A stretch of DNA of 49,581 nt from Alphaproteobacteria bacterium (GCA_023700945.1 JAMPXY010000003.1:1-49581), one strand, 5' to 3'; positions 16,277-25,411 are shown, numbered from the stretch's first letter. A program made the numbers and translations. Notes: generated by a model not told the origin, from the sequence alone.

Positions 16277-17747
16277 CTATGACCGTTACGATGCTTTTGA
16301 CGATGACAAGCTGAAAGAGGAATGTGGCGTCTTTGCGGTGTTTGGTCACCCTGACGCGGCAGCCTTGACGGCTTTAGGTCTGCACGCTTTGCAGCACCGT
16401 GGGCAGGAGGCCACCGGTATTGTTAGCCATGATGGCACTGATTTTTTTGCACACCGGTCTCTGGGGTTGGTGGATAAGGCTTTTGGTGATGCCGGCACGA
16501 TTGAGCGTTTGCGCGGTCATGCGGCGATTGGCCATAACCGTTACGCCACCACCGGCGAGGGCAGTGTCCGTAATATTCAGCCCCTGTTTGCCGACTTGTC
16601 GTTTGGTGGCTTTGCCATCGGCCATAATGGCAATCTGACCAATGCCCATACCTTGCGTATGGAACTGGTGAACAAGGGGGCCCTGTTCCAGTCAACCACC
16701 GATACCGAAGTAATTTTGCACTTGATGGCGGTATCCCCCAAAAAATCCGTGCAGGAACGTCTGATAGAGGCGCTGGGGCTGATTGAAGGGGCTTATTCGT
16801 TGGTGGCTTGTTGCCATGATCAGGTCATGGGGGTACGTGACCCGATGGGATTTCGCCCGTTGGTTCTGGGCAAACTGGGGCCTGCCTATATTCTGGCGTC
16901 TGAAACCTGCGCGCTGGATATTATCGGGGCTGATTTTATCCGTGATATTGAGCCCGGCGAAATGGTGATCATTGATGGAAAGGGTCTGCGCAGCGTACAT
17001 CCCTTTACCAAACAATCATCACGTTTTTGTATTTTTGAATATATCTATTTTGCCCGTCCTGACAGTGCGCTTGATGGCCGTTCAGTTTATGAGGCCCGCA
17101 AGAAAATCGGCGCTGAGTTGGCACGCGAAGCTCCTTGCCCGGGGGCGGATGTCGTGGTGCCCGTTCCTGATAGTGGGGTTCCCGCCGCGATCGGTTATGC
17201 CGAGGCCAGCGGCCTGCCTTTTGAGCTCGGGATTATCCGCAATCACTATGTCGGGCGCACTTTTATCGAGCCGACCGATCAAATTCGTCATCTTGGGGTC
17301 AAGCTCAAGCATAATGCCAACCGCGCCTATATCGCAGGCAAAAAAGTTGTATTGGTAGATGATTCGATCGTGCGCGGCACAACGTCAAAAAAAATTGTCG
17401 AGATGCTGCGTGCCGCCGGGGCCAAAGAAGTCCATATGCGAATTTCTAGTCCTCCTACGGCACACAGCTGTTTTTATGGGATTGATACGCCGTCCACAGC
17501 TGAGCTGCTGGCTAACCGTATGCAGGTCGACGAAATCAAGGAGTATATCGGGGTTGATTCCCTGTCTTACATCTCAGTGTCGGCTTTGTATCAGGCGATG
17601 GGTGTGGCTGGACGTGATGATAAAAATCCGGCTTTTTGTGATGCGTGTTTCACCGGCGATTACCCAGTGGCATTGACAGACAATACAGCTAATTGTGCCG
17701 GAGCGCGGGTGACTGATCTGCGCGAGCGGGCGATAAAACGCACCTGA
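16269..17747 (+). CDS. purF: Amidophosphoribosyltransferase, iron-sulfur type
   Basis: 492 residues from ATG 16269, inside the end of cvpA. First step of purine synthesis: PRPP plus glutamine to phosphoribosylamine. A short propeptide (1-18) precedes EECGVFAVFG, whose Cys19 becomes the N-terminal nucleophile after self-cleavage. The glutaminase domain includes HALQHRGQEATG and the PRTase domain has the PRPP loop VVLVDDSIVRGTTS. Four cysteines, Cys254, Cys401, Cys457 and Cys460 (CDAC), occupy the positions that hold a [4Fe-4S] cluster in the B. subtilis-type enzyme, so this form should be oxygen sensitive. A start 33 nt further upstream is open but lies within cvpA and adds a non-family basic tail. 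Confidence 0.97.
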   Translation: MTSYDRYDAFDDDKLKEECGVFAVFGHPDAAALTALGLHALQHRGQEATGIVSHDGTDFFAHRSLGLVDKAFGDAGTIERLRGHAAIGHNRYATTGEGSVRNIQPLFADLSFGGFAIGHNGNLTNAHTLRMELVNKGALFQSTTDTEVILHLMAVSPKKSVQERLIEALGLIEGAYSLVACCHDQVMGVRDPMGFRPLVLGKLGPAYILASETCALDIIGADFIRDIEPGEMVIIDGKGLRSVHPFTKQSSRFCIFEYIYFARPDSALDGRSVYEARKKIGAELAREAPCPGADVVVPVPDSGVPAAIGYAEASGLPFELGIIRNHYVGRTFIEPTDQIRHLGVKLKHNANRAYIAGKKVVLVDDSIVRGTTSKKIVEMLRAAGAKEVHMRISSPPTAHSCFYGIDTPSTAELLANRMQVDEIKEYIGVDSLSYISVSALYQAMGVAGRDDKNPAFCDACFTGDYPVALTDNTANCAGARVTDLRERAIKRT

Positions 17748-17766
17748 TCTATAAAAAGGATTTACG

Positions 17767-18507
17767 ATGATTGAACAATCTCCGACAGTGGATCTTTCGG
17801 GCCGCGTGGCTCTTGTGACGGGGGCGTCTCGCGGGATCGGCGCTGCCGTGGCCAAGGCTTATGCCGCCGCCGGAGCACATGTTATTTTGACAGCGCGTAC
17901 CACAGGGGCACTCGAGGAAGTAGATGATGCCATCCGCGCGGCCGGTGGCTCGGCCACCATTATGCCGCTCAATCTGCTCGATCTCGACAAGGTCGATGTA
18001 ATGGGACCAGCGCTCGCCGAAAAATTTGGTCGTCTGGATATTTTTGTTGGTAATGCAGCGATGCTGGGTTCTTTGACCCCGCTCGGCCATGTTGATGCCA
18101 AGGAATGGCAGCGGGTGATGGATCTGAACGTCAATGCCAATTTCCGCTTGTTGCGCACGCTCGATCCGTTGCTGCGCGCTAGTGATGCGGGACGGGTGAT
18201 CATGGTGTCGAGCAGTGCGGCTCAGAGTGCGCGCGCATATTGGGGGGCTTATGCCACCTCCAAGGCCGCTTTGGAGGCGATGACCAAAGTTTACGCGGCA
18301 GAAGTTGCGACCACGCCGCTCAAGGTGAATATTGTGGATCCGGGGGCAACCCGGACCGCGATGCGGGCCAAGGCTTTCCCGGGTGAAGATCCATCTCACC
18401 CTAAAGACCCGGCGGAAACTGTGCCCTTGTTTCTCGTACTGGCATCTCCCGCCTGCTCTTCTCATGGCCAGGTGCATAAAGTGCCGTTGAAAGCTCAAGC
18501 TGCTTGA
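17767..18507 (+). CDS. Short-chain dehydrogenase/reductase
   Basis: 246 residues, a classical SDR. TGASRGIG at 18-25 binds NAD(P), and the following Arg in TART suggests NADPH preference. Then come VGNAAMLG (the NNAG-equivalent structural motif), SSSAAQ (catalytic Ser at 148-150) and YATSK with Tyr162 and Lys166, completing the catalytic tetrad. PGATRTAMRA closes the cofactor site. It is an oxidoreductase of unknown substrate. SDR genes commonly follow purF in this lineage; here the gap is 19 nt with AAAAGGA before the ATG. The stop overlaps the following TauE/SafE start. Confidence 0.92.
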   Translation: MIEQSPTVDLSGRVALVTGASRGIGAAVAKAYAAAGAHVILTARTTGALEEVDDAIRAAGGSATIMPLNLLDLDKVDVMGPALAEKFGRLDIFVGNAAMLGSLTPLGHVDAKEWQRVMDLNVNANFRLLRTLDPLLRASDAGRVIMVSSSAAQSARAYWGAYATSKAALEAMTKVYAAEVATTPLKVNIVDPGATRTAMRAKAFPGEDPSHPKDPAETVPLFLVLASPACSSHGQVHKVPLKAQAA

Positions 18508-19280
18508 TGATGGCGATCTTTCTGATTGTTACAAGCTTTGTGGCCTCCTTTCTGACTCTGTTTTCAGGGTTTGGTCTGGGTACGATCCTGATGCCGGTGG
18601 CGGCGCTGTTCTTTCCTGTGGCAACGGCAGTGGCGCTGACGGCATTTGTTCACCTGCTCAACAACCTCTTTAAACTTTCCTTGTTATGGAGGCAGGTGCA
18701 TTGGCCTGTGCTGCTACGTTTTGGTTTGCCAGCCATGGCCATGGCTGTACCCGGTGCGTGGCTGTTGGCCCGTTTATCATTGCTGCCTGAACTTGGAAAT
18801 TATGAGATTGCCGGGGTGACGGCTGAGATAACGCCAATTAAATTTCTGGCTGGTTTACTTCTGATTGTTTTTGCCACAATGGAGTGGTTGCCGTTCTTTA
18901 ATCGCCTTAAAATTTCTCTGCGGTGGCTGCCAGTGGGGGGCGCCTTGAGTGGATTCTTCGGCGGTTTGACGGGTCATCAAGGTGCCTTCCGCAGTCTTTT
19001 CCTGATTCGTGCCGGTCTCGACAAAAATCAACTTGTGGCTAGCAACGCGGCGATAGCCTCGATGGTTGATATCGCGCGCTTGATTGTTTATGGCCTGAAT
19101 ATGAAGTTGCTTTTGGCTCATGTTGATATGAGTTTGCTAGTATTGGCAACAGTGGCTTCTTTTGCCGGAGTTTGGACAGGCACTGCCTTCCTATACAAGA
19201 TGACAATCAGTCTGATTCAGAAGATTGTTGCGGTGATGCTCTATGCTCTTGGTTTCTTGTTGATGGCAGGATTGATCTAG
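18507..19280 (+). CDS. Second TauE/SafE-family permease
   Basis: 257 residues from ATG 18507, forming TGATG with the SDR stop; TTG 18504 and ATG 18510 are alternatives. About eight hydrophobic segments. The two family repeats are recognisable but diverged: FSGFGLGTILMPVA near residue 20 and GALSGFFGGLTGHQGAFRS near 150. It is only distantly like the permease at position 1, so it is not a recent duplicate. Coupled to the SDR and purF operon, it may export an organic acid or sulfonate. It ends on a CTAG that also contains the stop of the convergent der gene, so no intergenic terminator exists. Confidence 0.86.
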   Translation: MMAIFLIVTSFVASFLTLFSGFGLGTILMPVAALFFPVATAVALTAFVHLLNNLFKLSLLWRQVHWPVLLRFGLPAMAMAVPGAWLLARLSLLPELGNYEIAGVTAEITPIKFLAGLLLIVFATMEWLPFFNRLKISLRWLPVGGALSGFFGGLTGHQGAFRSLFLIRAGLDKNQLVASNAAIASMVDIARLIVYGLNMKLLLAHVDMSLLVLATVASFAGVWTGTAFLYKMTISLIQKIVAVMLYALGFLLMAGLI

Positions 19281-20704
19281 ACGTAAGGATTCTTGCTGGT
19301 GCGCATCAACAGGCGGATCGGGATACCCGGCATACCAAAATCACGACGCAGACCGTTCATCAGATAGCGTTTGTAACTATCCGAGAGGTCATTGGGGTAG
19401 GATACCCAGATGGCAAAGGTCGGTGGTCGGGCCTTGATTTGGGTGATGTAACGCAAACGGTTGGTGCGCCCCCCCACCAGCGGTGGCGGGTTCTGGCTTT
19501 CCATGCCTGCAAGCCAGCGGTTCATGGTGGCGGTTTTAACCCGCTTGTTCCAGATATCATAGGTTTCCATCACTACATCCAGAACCCGTCCGGTATTGGC
19601 ACCGCGAATGGCTGACAGTGTGACGAAGGGGACATCAGGGACTTGGCCCAGCTGGTGCAAGATATCGGCACGGAATTCTTTCAGGTATTCTTCCTTGTCT
19701 TCGATCAGATCCCATTTGTTGAGAGCAATCACCAGAGCGCGCCCCTCGCGCAGCACCAGATCGGCAATCGCCTGGTCCTGTTTTTCTAGGCCGAGGGCTG
19801 CATCAAGAACCAGCACGACCACTTGCGCCAGACGAATGGCACGCAGTGAATCATCCACTGCCATCTTTTCAATATTATTGACAATGCTTGATTTTTTGCG
19901 CATCCCGGCGGTATCGACCAGACGCAAGGTTTTGCCTTTATGCTCCCATTTGACGGCAATAGCATCGCGGGTAATGCCGGCTTCGGGACCGGTCATCGAA
20001 CGTTGTTCGCCCACCAGCGCGTTGAGCAGGGTTGACTTGCCGACATTGGGCCTGCCGACGATGGCGATCTTGATCGCTTTGATTTCTTCGGAATCTTCGG
20101 GGAGCAAGCCAGCGGCAAAGTCGAAATCCTCGAGCCCTTCCAGTTCATCAAGCGCGGCATCGGTCAGGGTCAGCTCATGCTCTTTGTCCTCTTCAATGAT
20201 GTCCTCTTCTTCGGGGAAATGCGCCTGCAGGGCGTAATAAAGGCTATCCAGCCCTTCATTATGTTCGGCCGACATGGGAATAGGATCACCAAAACCCAAA
20301 GAATAGGCTTCACCCAGACCACTGATCACGGCACGTTCATTTTCACATTTATTCACGCCCAGAAGGACGGGCTTCTTCTGGCGGCGTAGCCATTGGGCAA
20401 AATGCTTGTCGATCGGCATTACCCCTTCGCGGCCATCAATCAAAAACAGGATGGCATCGGCCTGCTTGAGGGCGGCTTCGGTTTGCTGGCGCATGCGGGC
20501 TGGAATGCTGTCATCAAAGCTTTCCTCGAGACCGGCCGTATCAATCACGCGGAAGCTGCGATCAAACAGATGGGCTTCGGCGTCCCGCCAGTCACGGGTG
20601 ACACCGGGTGTATCATCGACAATCGCCAGTTTCTTTCCGGCCAGACGATTGAACAGCGTTGATTTGCCGACGTTTGGACGGCCAACGATGGCTAATGTGA
20701 ACAT
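19277..20704 (-). CDS. der: Ribosome-associated GTPase Der (EngA)
   Basis: 475 residues with the unique double G-domain arrangement: GRPNVGKSTLFN near residue 8 with DTAGLEE and NKCE, and a second GRPNVGKSTLLN near 219 with DTAGMRKKS and NKWD. A C-terminal KH-like domain ends LLMRTSKNPYV. Der is needed for 50S subunit maturation. The acidic linker between the domains (EEEDIIEEDKE) is typical. It is the last gene of the minus-strand operon yfgM-bamB-der, starting 10 nt after bamB, and converges on the TauE/SafE gene with overlapping stop codons. Confidence 0.98.
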   Translation of the reverse strand: MFTLAIVGRPNVGKSTLFNRLAGKKLAIVDDTPGVTRDWRDAEAHLFDRSFRVIDTAGLEESFDDSIPARMRQQTEAALKQADAILFLIDGREGVMPIDKHFAQWLRRQKKPVLLGVNKCENERAVISGLGEAYSLGFGDPIPMSAEHNEGLDSLYYALQAHFPEEEDIIEEDKEHELTLTDAALDELEGLEDFDFAAGLLPEDSEEIKAIKIAIVGRPNVGKSTLLNALVGEQRSMTGPEAGITRDAIAVKWEHKGKTLRLVDTAGMRKKSSIVNNIEKMAVDDSLRAIRLAQVVVLVLDAALGLEKQDQAIADLVLREGRALVIALNKWDLIEDKEEYLKEFRADILHQLGQVPDVPFVTLSAIRGANTGRVLDVVMETYDIWNKRVKTATMNRWLAGMESQNPPPLVGGRTNRLRYITQIKARPPTFAIWVSYPNDLSDSYKRYLMNGLRRDFGMPGIPIRLLMRTSKNPYV

Positions 20705-20714
20705 GATTCTTTAC

Positions 20715-22043
20715 TTACCTATAAGCCGCCAATGTACCGTTATCACCCAGAAGATAGAGGGTGCCCCCGGCAACGACCGGAGAGATGCTGACGGATAGAC
20801 CTGAACGCCAGGCCCGAATGACTTCACCGTTATCCGGGCTGATTTCCAGCACCCCGCCGTCAGACCCTGCGACAATCAGGCGATTGCCAGCCAGAACTGG
20901 GCCGCTCCAGTAAAGCGGCTCGGTGCGTGCTTTCGGATTTTTAAATTTGGGCAGGGGGCGTACCCAGCGAATCAGGCCGTTATCACGGCCCATACCGACC
21001 AATTCATTGTCATTGGTGATGACGAAGACCGAATTTCCTGCGACCCAAGGCATTTCTGAGCCGCCAATGTCGCGTTGCCAGATACGGTTGCCGGTGCGTT
21101 CATCCAGTGCCACCATGCGGTTGCCAAAACTGATGGCAATGACAACGCCTTTATCGATCACGGGCAGGCCGCGAATATCTGAGATACCGCTCAACCCCCC
21201 GGCGCTGCGGATACCGGAGAGGTTATCGCCCCACGCGGCCGAGCCGTTTTCCACCCGCAGGGCATAAATCTCTCCTGAGGAGAATACCGGCAGGACGATA
21301 TCGCGGCTGGCGGCTGGGCTGGCCGCCCCGACCAGACCGGCAGCACCGCTGATTCCTGAATACTCCCACAATAATTCACCCTGTGCGGCACCTAAGGCCA
21401 GAATCCGGTTGTCCATGGTGGTGATGAAAACGCGGTCATCTGAAATGGTTGGTGCTGCGCGCGAGGGTGCAGGCAACTTGCGTCGCCAGACGATCTGCCC
21501 GTCCTGCGGGTTAATCATCAATAATTCGTTATAGCCGTTGGTCACATAAAGCTGGCCGCGGGAATAGGCTACCCCGCCCACGATCACGTCATCGTCCTCA
21601 ATCGGATGACTGACATTTCTGACCCACAGACGCTTGCCGTTCTGGGCCTCAAAGGCGCTCAATTGATTTTCAGTGTCCAGAGTATAGATGCGTCCATCAA
21701 TGATGATTGGCTGGGTGATCAGGGGCAGATTTTTCTGACTGCCTTGGCCGACGCTGGTGCTCCAGGCCTTGTTCAGTACACCTTCGTTCAGTGTCAAATG
21801 CTGCATCGTGTGATTGGGATAACCCCCGGCCTGCGGCCAGAACTCATTGCGCCATGCGTTCGGTGCAACAAATCCTTGTGCTTCCAGTGCGGCATCATCT
21901 GGCTCCAGATGTTTTTGCAATTCGAGAATAGAGATACGTTCCCCTGCAAGTGGGGGGGCATCATCACTATCGCCAAAGCCGGAACATGCGGCGAGCGCTA
22001 GGGTCGTGAGCAGGCAGGAAGATAGCAGCAGAAAACGCATCAT
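20715..22043 (-). CDS. bamB: Outer-membrane assembly lipoprotein BamB (PQQ-like beta-propeller)
   Basis: About 442 residues. The start is one of GTG 22046, ATG 22043 or ATG 22040; I use 22043. A lipoprotein signal with lipobox LAAC places the acylated Cys at residue 20. The body is a beta-propeller with repeated blades carrying the PQQ-like signature: AQNGKRLWVRNV, PQDGQIVWRRKL, AQGELLWEYSG, ENGSAAWGDNL, ERTGNRIWQRD and DNGLIRWVRPL. BamB is a periplasmic-face partner of BamA in outer-membrane protein insertion. The yfgM-bamB-der order is conserved in proteobacteria and supports the call. Confidence 0.94.
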   Translation of the reverse strand: MMRFLLLSSCLLTTLALAACSGFGDSDDAPPLAGERISILELQKHLEPDDAALEAQGFVAPNAWRNEFWPQAGGYPNHTMQHLTLNEGVLNKAWSTSVGQGSQKNLPLITQPIIIDGRIYTLDTENQLSAFEAQNGKRLWVRNVSHPIEDDDVIVGGVAYSRGQLYVTNGYNELLMINPQDGQIVWRRKLPAPSRAAPTISDDRVFITTMDNRILALGAAQGELLWEYSGISGAAGLVGAASPAASRDIVLPVFSSGEIYALRVENGSAAWGDNLSGIRSAGGLSGISDIRGLPVIDKGVVIAISFGNRMVALDERTGNRIWQRDIGGSEMPWVAGNSVFVITNDNELVGMGRDNGLIRWVRPLPKFKNPKARTEPLYWSGPVLAGNRLIVAGSDGGVLEISPDNGEVIRAWRSGLSVSISPVVAGGTLYLLGDNGTLAAYR

Positions 22044-22050
22044 CACTCAA

Positions 22051-22755
22051 TTAACCTTCGGCATCAGGGGCGGCAGGGGCTTCTTTTTTCAGAGCGCTGG
22101 TTTTTTGACTGTAAACTTGATCCAGTGCCCGGGCGCGTTCCAATAATGAAGGGGGGGGTACATCACCGCCCTTTAGAACCTCGGCTAGATGCTCACGCGC
22201 AGTTGCGTAATCTTCCTGCAGATGGGCAGCAATCAGGGCGGCTTCGACCCGTGCGTGCCAACGCCAAGGGTTATCTTTACCCAGCAGCGGCGCTAACCGG
22301 CCCAGCATCGTTATCGGGTCAGCTGTGGCGTCTTGTGTGGATAAGCTGAGACGCACGGCCATCAGGGTCGCGAGATCGCGGTGGATCGCGGGTAATTCAC
22401 GATCAGACGCAGTGCGGTCAAGAACCTTGAGAGCGCTCTCTGTCTGCTCCGCTTCGATCAATGCGCCAGCAGCGGCCATTTGTGCCAGCGCGCGTTGACC
22501 GGGACGCAGGCCGGGCGCCAATTCCTCAAGAGCCTTTGCTTTGTCAGGGGCGGCCATGGCTTCGATCAGTTGTGCGGTCTGTGTGGCGTTGATGCGGTTT
22601 TCCCAATTGCGGTAACCGCTGATGATTCCGGTAAACAAAACGGCCAGCACAGCACCCGCCAGCAAATAGGGGCCATATTCCTTGAACAGCTTTTCTGTCC
22701 GTTCGCGTTTGATTGCTTCATCGATCTCCAGAATAATGTTCTGATCTGATGCCAT
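22051..22755 (-). CDS. YfgM-like membrane-anchored TPR protein
   Basis: 234 residues. A short cytosolic N terminus (LEIDEAIKRERTEKLFKEYG) precedes one transmembrane helix (about 29-48, LLAGAVLAVLFTGIISGY). The rest is an all-helical, Ala/Leu-rich TPR-type domain (about 55-215) and an Ala/Pro tail. This matches the YfgM/TPR_21 family, ancillary SecYEG-associated proteins with a periplasmic TPR domain in E. coli. It is the first gene of the operon with bamB and der. Sequence similarity in the TPR part is generic, so the call depends largely on topology and neighbours. Confidence 0.85.
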   Translation of the reverse strand: MASDQNIILEIDEAIKRERTEKLFKEYGPYLLAGAVLAVLFTGIISGYRNWENRINATQTAQLIEAMAAPDKAKALEELAPGLRPGQRALAQMAAAGALIEAEQTESALKVLDRTASDRELPAIHRDLATLMAVRLSLSTQDATADPITMLGRLAPLLGKDNPWRWHARVEAALIAAHLQEDYATAREHLAEVLKGGDVPPPSLLERARALDQVYSQKTSALKKEAPAAPDAEG

Positions 22756-22948
22756 GTTTTGATAATCCTGCCGGTGGTGAAGAACGCCGCTATCATAACC
22801 AAAAACACTTGTAAAACAAGCAATCCGGCGATTCTCAGAGGATGTTTATTGCTAGGACTCTGAAAAACTTGATGTTTTTCATAATTAATGAGATAGTGAG
22901 CCAGTTGTGCTTTGACTAAACGTATAAAATAGGTGGAACGGGGTAGTG

Positions 22949-23752
22949 ATGCCTTATGAGCCCATACAGCCAGAATTTGATGGTGTAGCAGCGCGGCAGC
23001 GCCATACTGCCCTGAGTGCGGATATACCCGCGGGGCTGGGTGTTAACCGGTCTTTTCTGCAGTGGACGACGGCTTGGGATAGGCTGATCGGGATGTCGCC
23101 TGCGACGTTCTATTACACGTTGGCCCGGAACCTGCCGGGCGAGTTATCTGTCTTTGTTGACTTCACCGGCACCAGCGATGCTGAAATAAGCTGTAGTTTA
23201 AAACAGAGGGGGCGTTTCGTATTTGAATGCGACAACAAGCTGATGCAGGACGGGCGGGGAAAATCGCTACGTTTTGAGGAATGGCTGGTTAAGGATCCTG
23301 AGCACAGGGGACAAGGCATAGGATTAAATTTATTAAGGAATTTCCTTGAGGTGGCAGGAGCTGCCGACTTTGACCGTATTACACTGCGGGCTGGTAAAGA
23401 GGACGGCAAGTATTTTTGGGCCCGGCATGGCTTTTACCTGAAGGAAGAGCTTTACCGCGATCATCTAGCCGTGGATATTCACAATAATCTTGAGAAATAT
23501 TCCGATACGATACCATCTGAAATCAGAAAACATGTATTCGGTCTGCTCGAGCAGGGCAATCTTGATCTCTGCTGGCATCTGGCAAGGTTGCCCGGCACAG
23601 TCGAGGACAAGCCGCTAGGCTGGGTATTGATGCAGGGTTACAATCCGGAATATTGCCTCGATCTTCACAATTCTGAACAAATGGCCAGAGCCCAGACGTC
23701 CTTACGACCACGCGAGGGCAGATTTTCCGGGTCCGGCTGTGCCCCGACCTAA
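22949..23752 (+). CDS. GNAT-fold protein of unknown substrate
   Basis: 267 residues from ATG 22949; the preceding GTG adds one residue. Residues 110-150 look like the acetyl-CoA-binding part of a GNAT enzyme: LVKDPEHRGQGIG with RGQGIG at 120-125, then LNLLRNFLEV, ITLRAGKEDGKYFWARHGF, the last being the usual motif-B 'ARxGF' turn. The N-terminal 100 residues and the C-terminal 90 are unlike common GNAT enzymes, so this is a GNAT domain in an unfamiliar frame. The final 25 residues are polar and Arg/Ser-rich. It opens a rightward group of three unknown genes and is divergent from yfgM. A perfect 7-bp hairpin GAAAAAC/GTTTTTC lies in the spacer at 22862-22880. Confidence 0.65.
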   Translation: MPYEPIQPEFDGVAARQRHTALSADIPAGLGVNRSFLQWTTAWDRLIGMSPATFYYTLARNLPGELSVFVDFTGTSDAEISCSLKQRGRFVFECDNKLMQDGRGKSLRFEEWLVKDPEHRGQGIGLNLLRNFLEVAGAADFDRITLRAGKEDGKYFWARHGFYLKEELYRDHLAVDIHNNLEKYSDTIPSEIRKHVFGLLEQGNLDLCWHLARLPGTVEDKPLGWVLMQGYNPEYCLDLHNSEQMARAQTSLRPREGRFSGSGCAPT

Positions 23753-23784
23753 GTTTAGACTGATTTTTCAAGTGACTGGCATTT

Positions 23785-24153
23785 ATGTTATGCTGTCCTA
23801 TGGTCTTTCAGGTCATCGATAACCCCGATTTTGGTAAATTTAGCGCCCGCGCCGGGTTTAAAAACGCTGAATTTCGGCTGCTGGCCGGACTTTTCAGTCG
23901 GGCGGCGTCAGCCAAGGCCTTGCTGGATATGGCGGTTGATATTGATTTCGATGAGGGGACTTGTACGATCAGTTACTACAAAACGCGCTATGAGCCCTAT
24001 TTAAGCTTTGTTGTCCGCCATGTTGGACCCAAAACCACGATGTATGAGGTTTATAAAGCCGAAAAGGGCCAGCTAGTTAAAAGCGGTTTGTTTCAAAGGG
24101 CTTATGAGCGTTTGGCTGAGGAAGTGGATGCTCTGATGCCGCCCACTCCGTGA
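23785..24153 (+). CDS. Hypothetical protein, 122 aa
   Basis: No family recognised. The protein is soluble and mixed alpha/beta with few cysteines beyond the N terminus (MLCCPM). A helix-rich part (about 25-50, FRLLAGLFSRAASAKALLDMA) is followed by an acidic strand (DIDFDEGTCTISYY) and a C-terminal helix. Codon 6 (23800) is an alternative start and would remove both early cysteines; neither start has a clear SD. It lies 32 nt after the GNAT-fold gene and 54 nt before the TIKI-like gene, on the same strand, so a shared transcript is likely. The amino-acid composition is normal, which argues for a real gene. Confidence 0.55.
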   Translation: MLCCPMVFQVIDNPDFGKFSARAGFKNAEFRLLAGLFSRAASAKALLDMAVDIDFDEGTCTISYYKTRYEPYLSFVVRHVGPKTTMYEVYKAEKGQLVKSGLFQRAYERLAEEVDALMPPTP

Positions 24154-24207
24154 CTGACCAGCCTGTAAATATTTGACATATTAATTATGATGTGACAGCG
24201 TGTTTGG

Positions 24208-25269
24208 ATGAACAGTTCGACACCGTCACAAGGCTCAGGGACGGTCCTGACTTTTAACGAAGTCAGGGGCGGGGGTGGTTTGATCGTTGATTGTGCGGCG
24301 GATCCTTATGATTTGCGCCCGGCGCAGGCAGGCATTTTAGAGCGTGTGCAAGAGGTCAGTGCCCGTTTACGCGGTCGGCAGCCGCTTGTAGTCCTGATGG
24401 GTGAACGGCATATGATGCCTGCCGTCAAGATGTTGCAGACGATGGTCCTTGATCATTTGGCGAAGGCAGCGCCATCACAGGTGGCCTGCGGTATAGAATA
24501 CCCACATGACGGCCTAGGTGTACTGATGAGCCGCTGCGGTTTTTCTGTAGCATCATCGTCCTATCCCGTTCTCAAGCATCAGGATGGTGACGGCCAGCGC
24601 GGTTTGATGGTGTCGCTGGCAGCGCTGACCTTGCCGGATGCGCCTGTGACTCACGACACGTTGCTTGATTATTGTCGTCGTCAGGGGTTGTCTACGCGGT
24701 TTACTGATGCCGCTCAAACTGAGGACGGAGTGCTTCTTAACAGTGCTGATCCGTTGACTGCGGATGTTATGGTGCGCTGTGCCCCGGGCGTTCCGGAAGA
24801 TAAAATACCGGTTGCTTCAAACGTGGGCATGGCTTTGCGTAATGTAGCCATCGTACAAAATGTGATGACTCATATTCAAGATACGGGGGCATCTCTTTAT
24901 GTGCAGCATTGCGGTGTTGATCATATTTACGGCCATCGCGGCGATCATTGCGCCTATGAACATAGTCTGACCAGCTTGTTTGCGCAGGCAGGTGTTATGA
25001 CTGTGCCTGTCTTTACGGGCGGGGACGCCGATATCGCGGCTATCCCGCTTGCGGCAAGCGTGGCCTTTGATAATAGCGTGATTATCACGAATCTCAGTGA
25101 AAGCAATTTCAGGGCGGGTGATCCTGGCGAGGCTGATTTCATCCGTGCCTTGGGGCAACATTCCGGTGTTGATTTCAATGTTTTTGAAAAGGCATCTCTT
25201 GACCATAAAACCTTGATTCAGGTTCTGCGTCAGGCTGGGCCGCAGTGGCTGGCATCGCTGAGGATCTGA
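24208..25269 (+). CDS. Possible TIKI/ChaN/EreA-superfamily protein
   Basis: 353 residues, no signal peptide. Four spaced motifs resemble the superfamily that includes heme-binding ChaN, erythromycin esterase and TIKI proteases: GERH at 65-68 after the hydrophobic strand PLVVLM, GIEYPHD with Glu97, RNVAIVQ with Arg211-Asn212, and a terminal CGVDH with Gly236 and His239. In that fold the GExH, Glu, Arg and GxxH residues line one active site. The order and hydrophobic context agree, but the spacing between Glu97 and Arg211 is wide, so I call this possible. No heme-uptake or antibiotic gene is nearby. It is the last of the three-gene rightward group. Confidence 0.5.
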   Translation: MNSSTPSQGSGTVLTFNEVRGGGGLIVDCAADPYDLRPAQAGILERVQEVSARLRGRQPLVVLMGERHMMPAVKMLQTMVLDHLAKAAPSQVACGIEYPHDGLGVLMSRCGFSVASSSYPVLKHQDGDGQRGLMVSLAALTLPDAPVTHDTLLDYCRRQGLSTRFTDAAQTEDGVLLNSADPLTADVMVRCAPGVPEDKIPVASNVGMALRNVAIVQNVMTHIQDTGASLYVQHCGVDHIYGHRGDHCAYEHSLTSLFAQAGVMTVPVFTGGDADIAAIPLAASVAFDNSVIITNLSESNFRAGDPGEADFIRALGQHSGVDFNVFEKASLDHKTLIQVLRQAGPQWLASLRI

Positions 25270-25385
25270 GGTTTACTTATACATAATTCATTTTCACTCC
25301 TTCAGGTCTGACAGACAACTTTGGCCAAGAATAGGTAAGTCTGCTCTTTTTCTGCCCCATTCGTGCTTTATATTCCGGTGACCTT

Positions 25386-25411
25386 TGATTAGGATGGCCG
25401 CAGCCTAATCA
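25386..25411 (+). promoter_or_regulatory. Hairpin in the icd leader
   Basis: TGATTAGG (25386-25393) and CCTAATCA (25404-25411) are perfect 8-bp arms with a 10-nt loop, followed by CAATTTTT and then the icd SD (GGGAGAG). The stem plus T-stretch resembles an attenuator placed immediately ahead of the ribosome site. The rest of 25270-25385 shows nothing recognisable. Confidence 0.5.
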
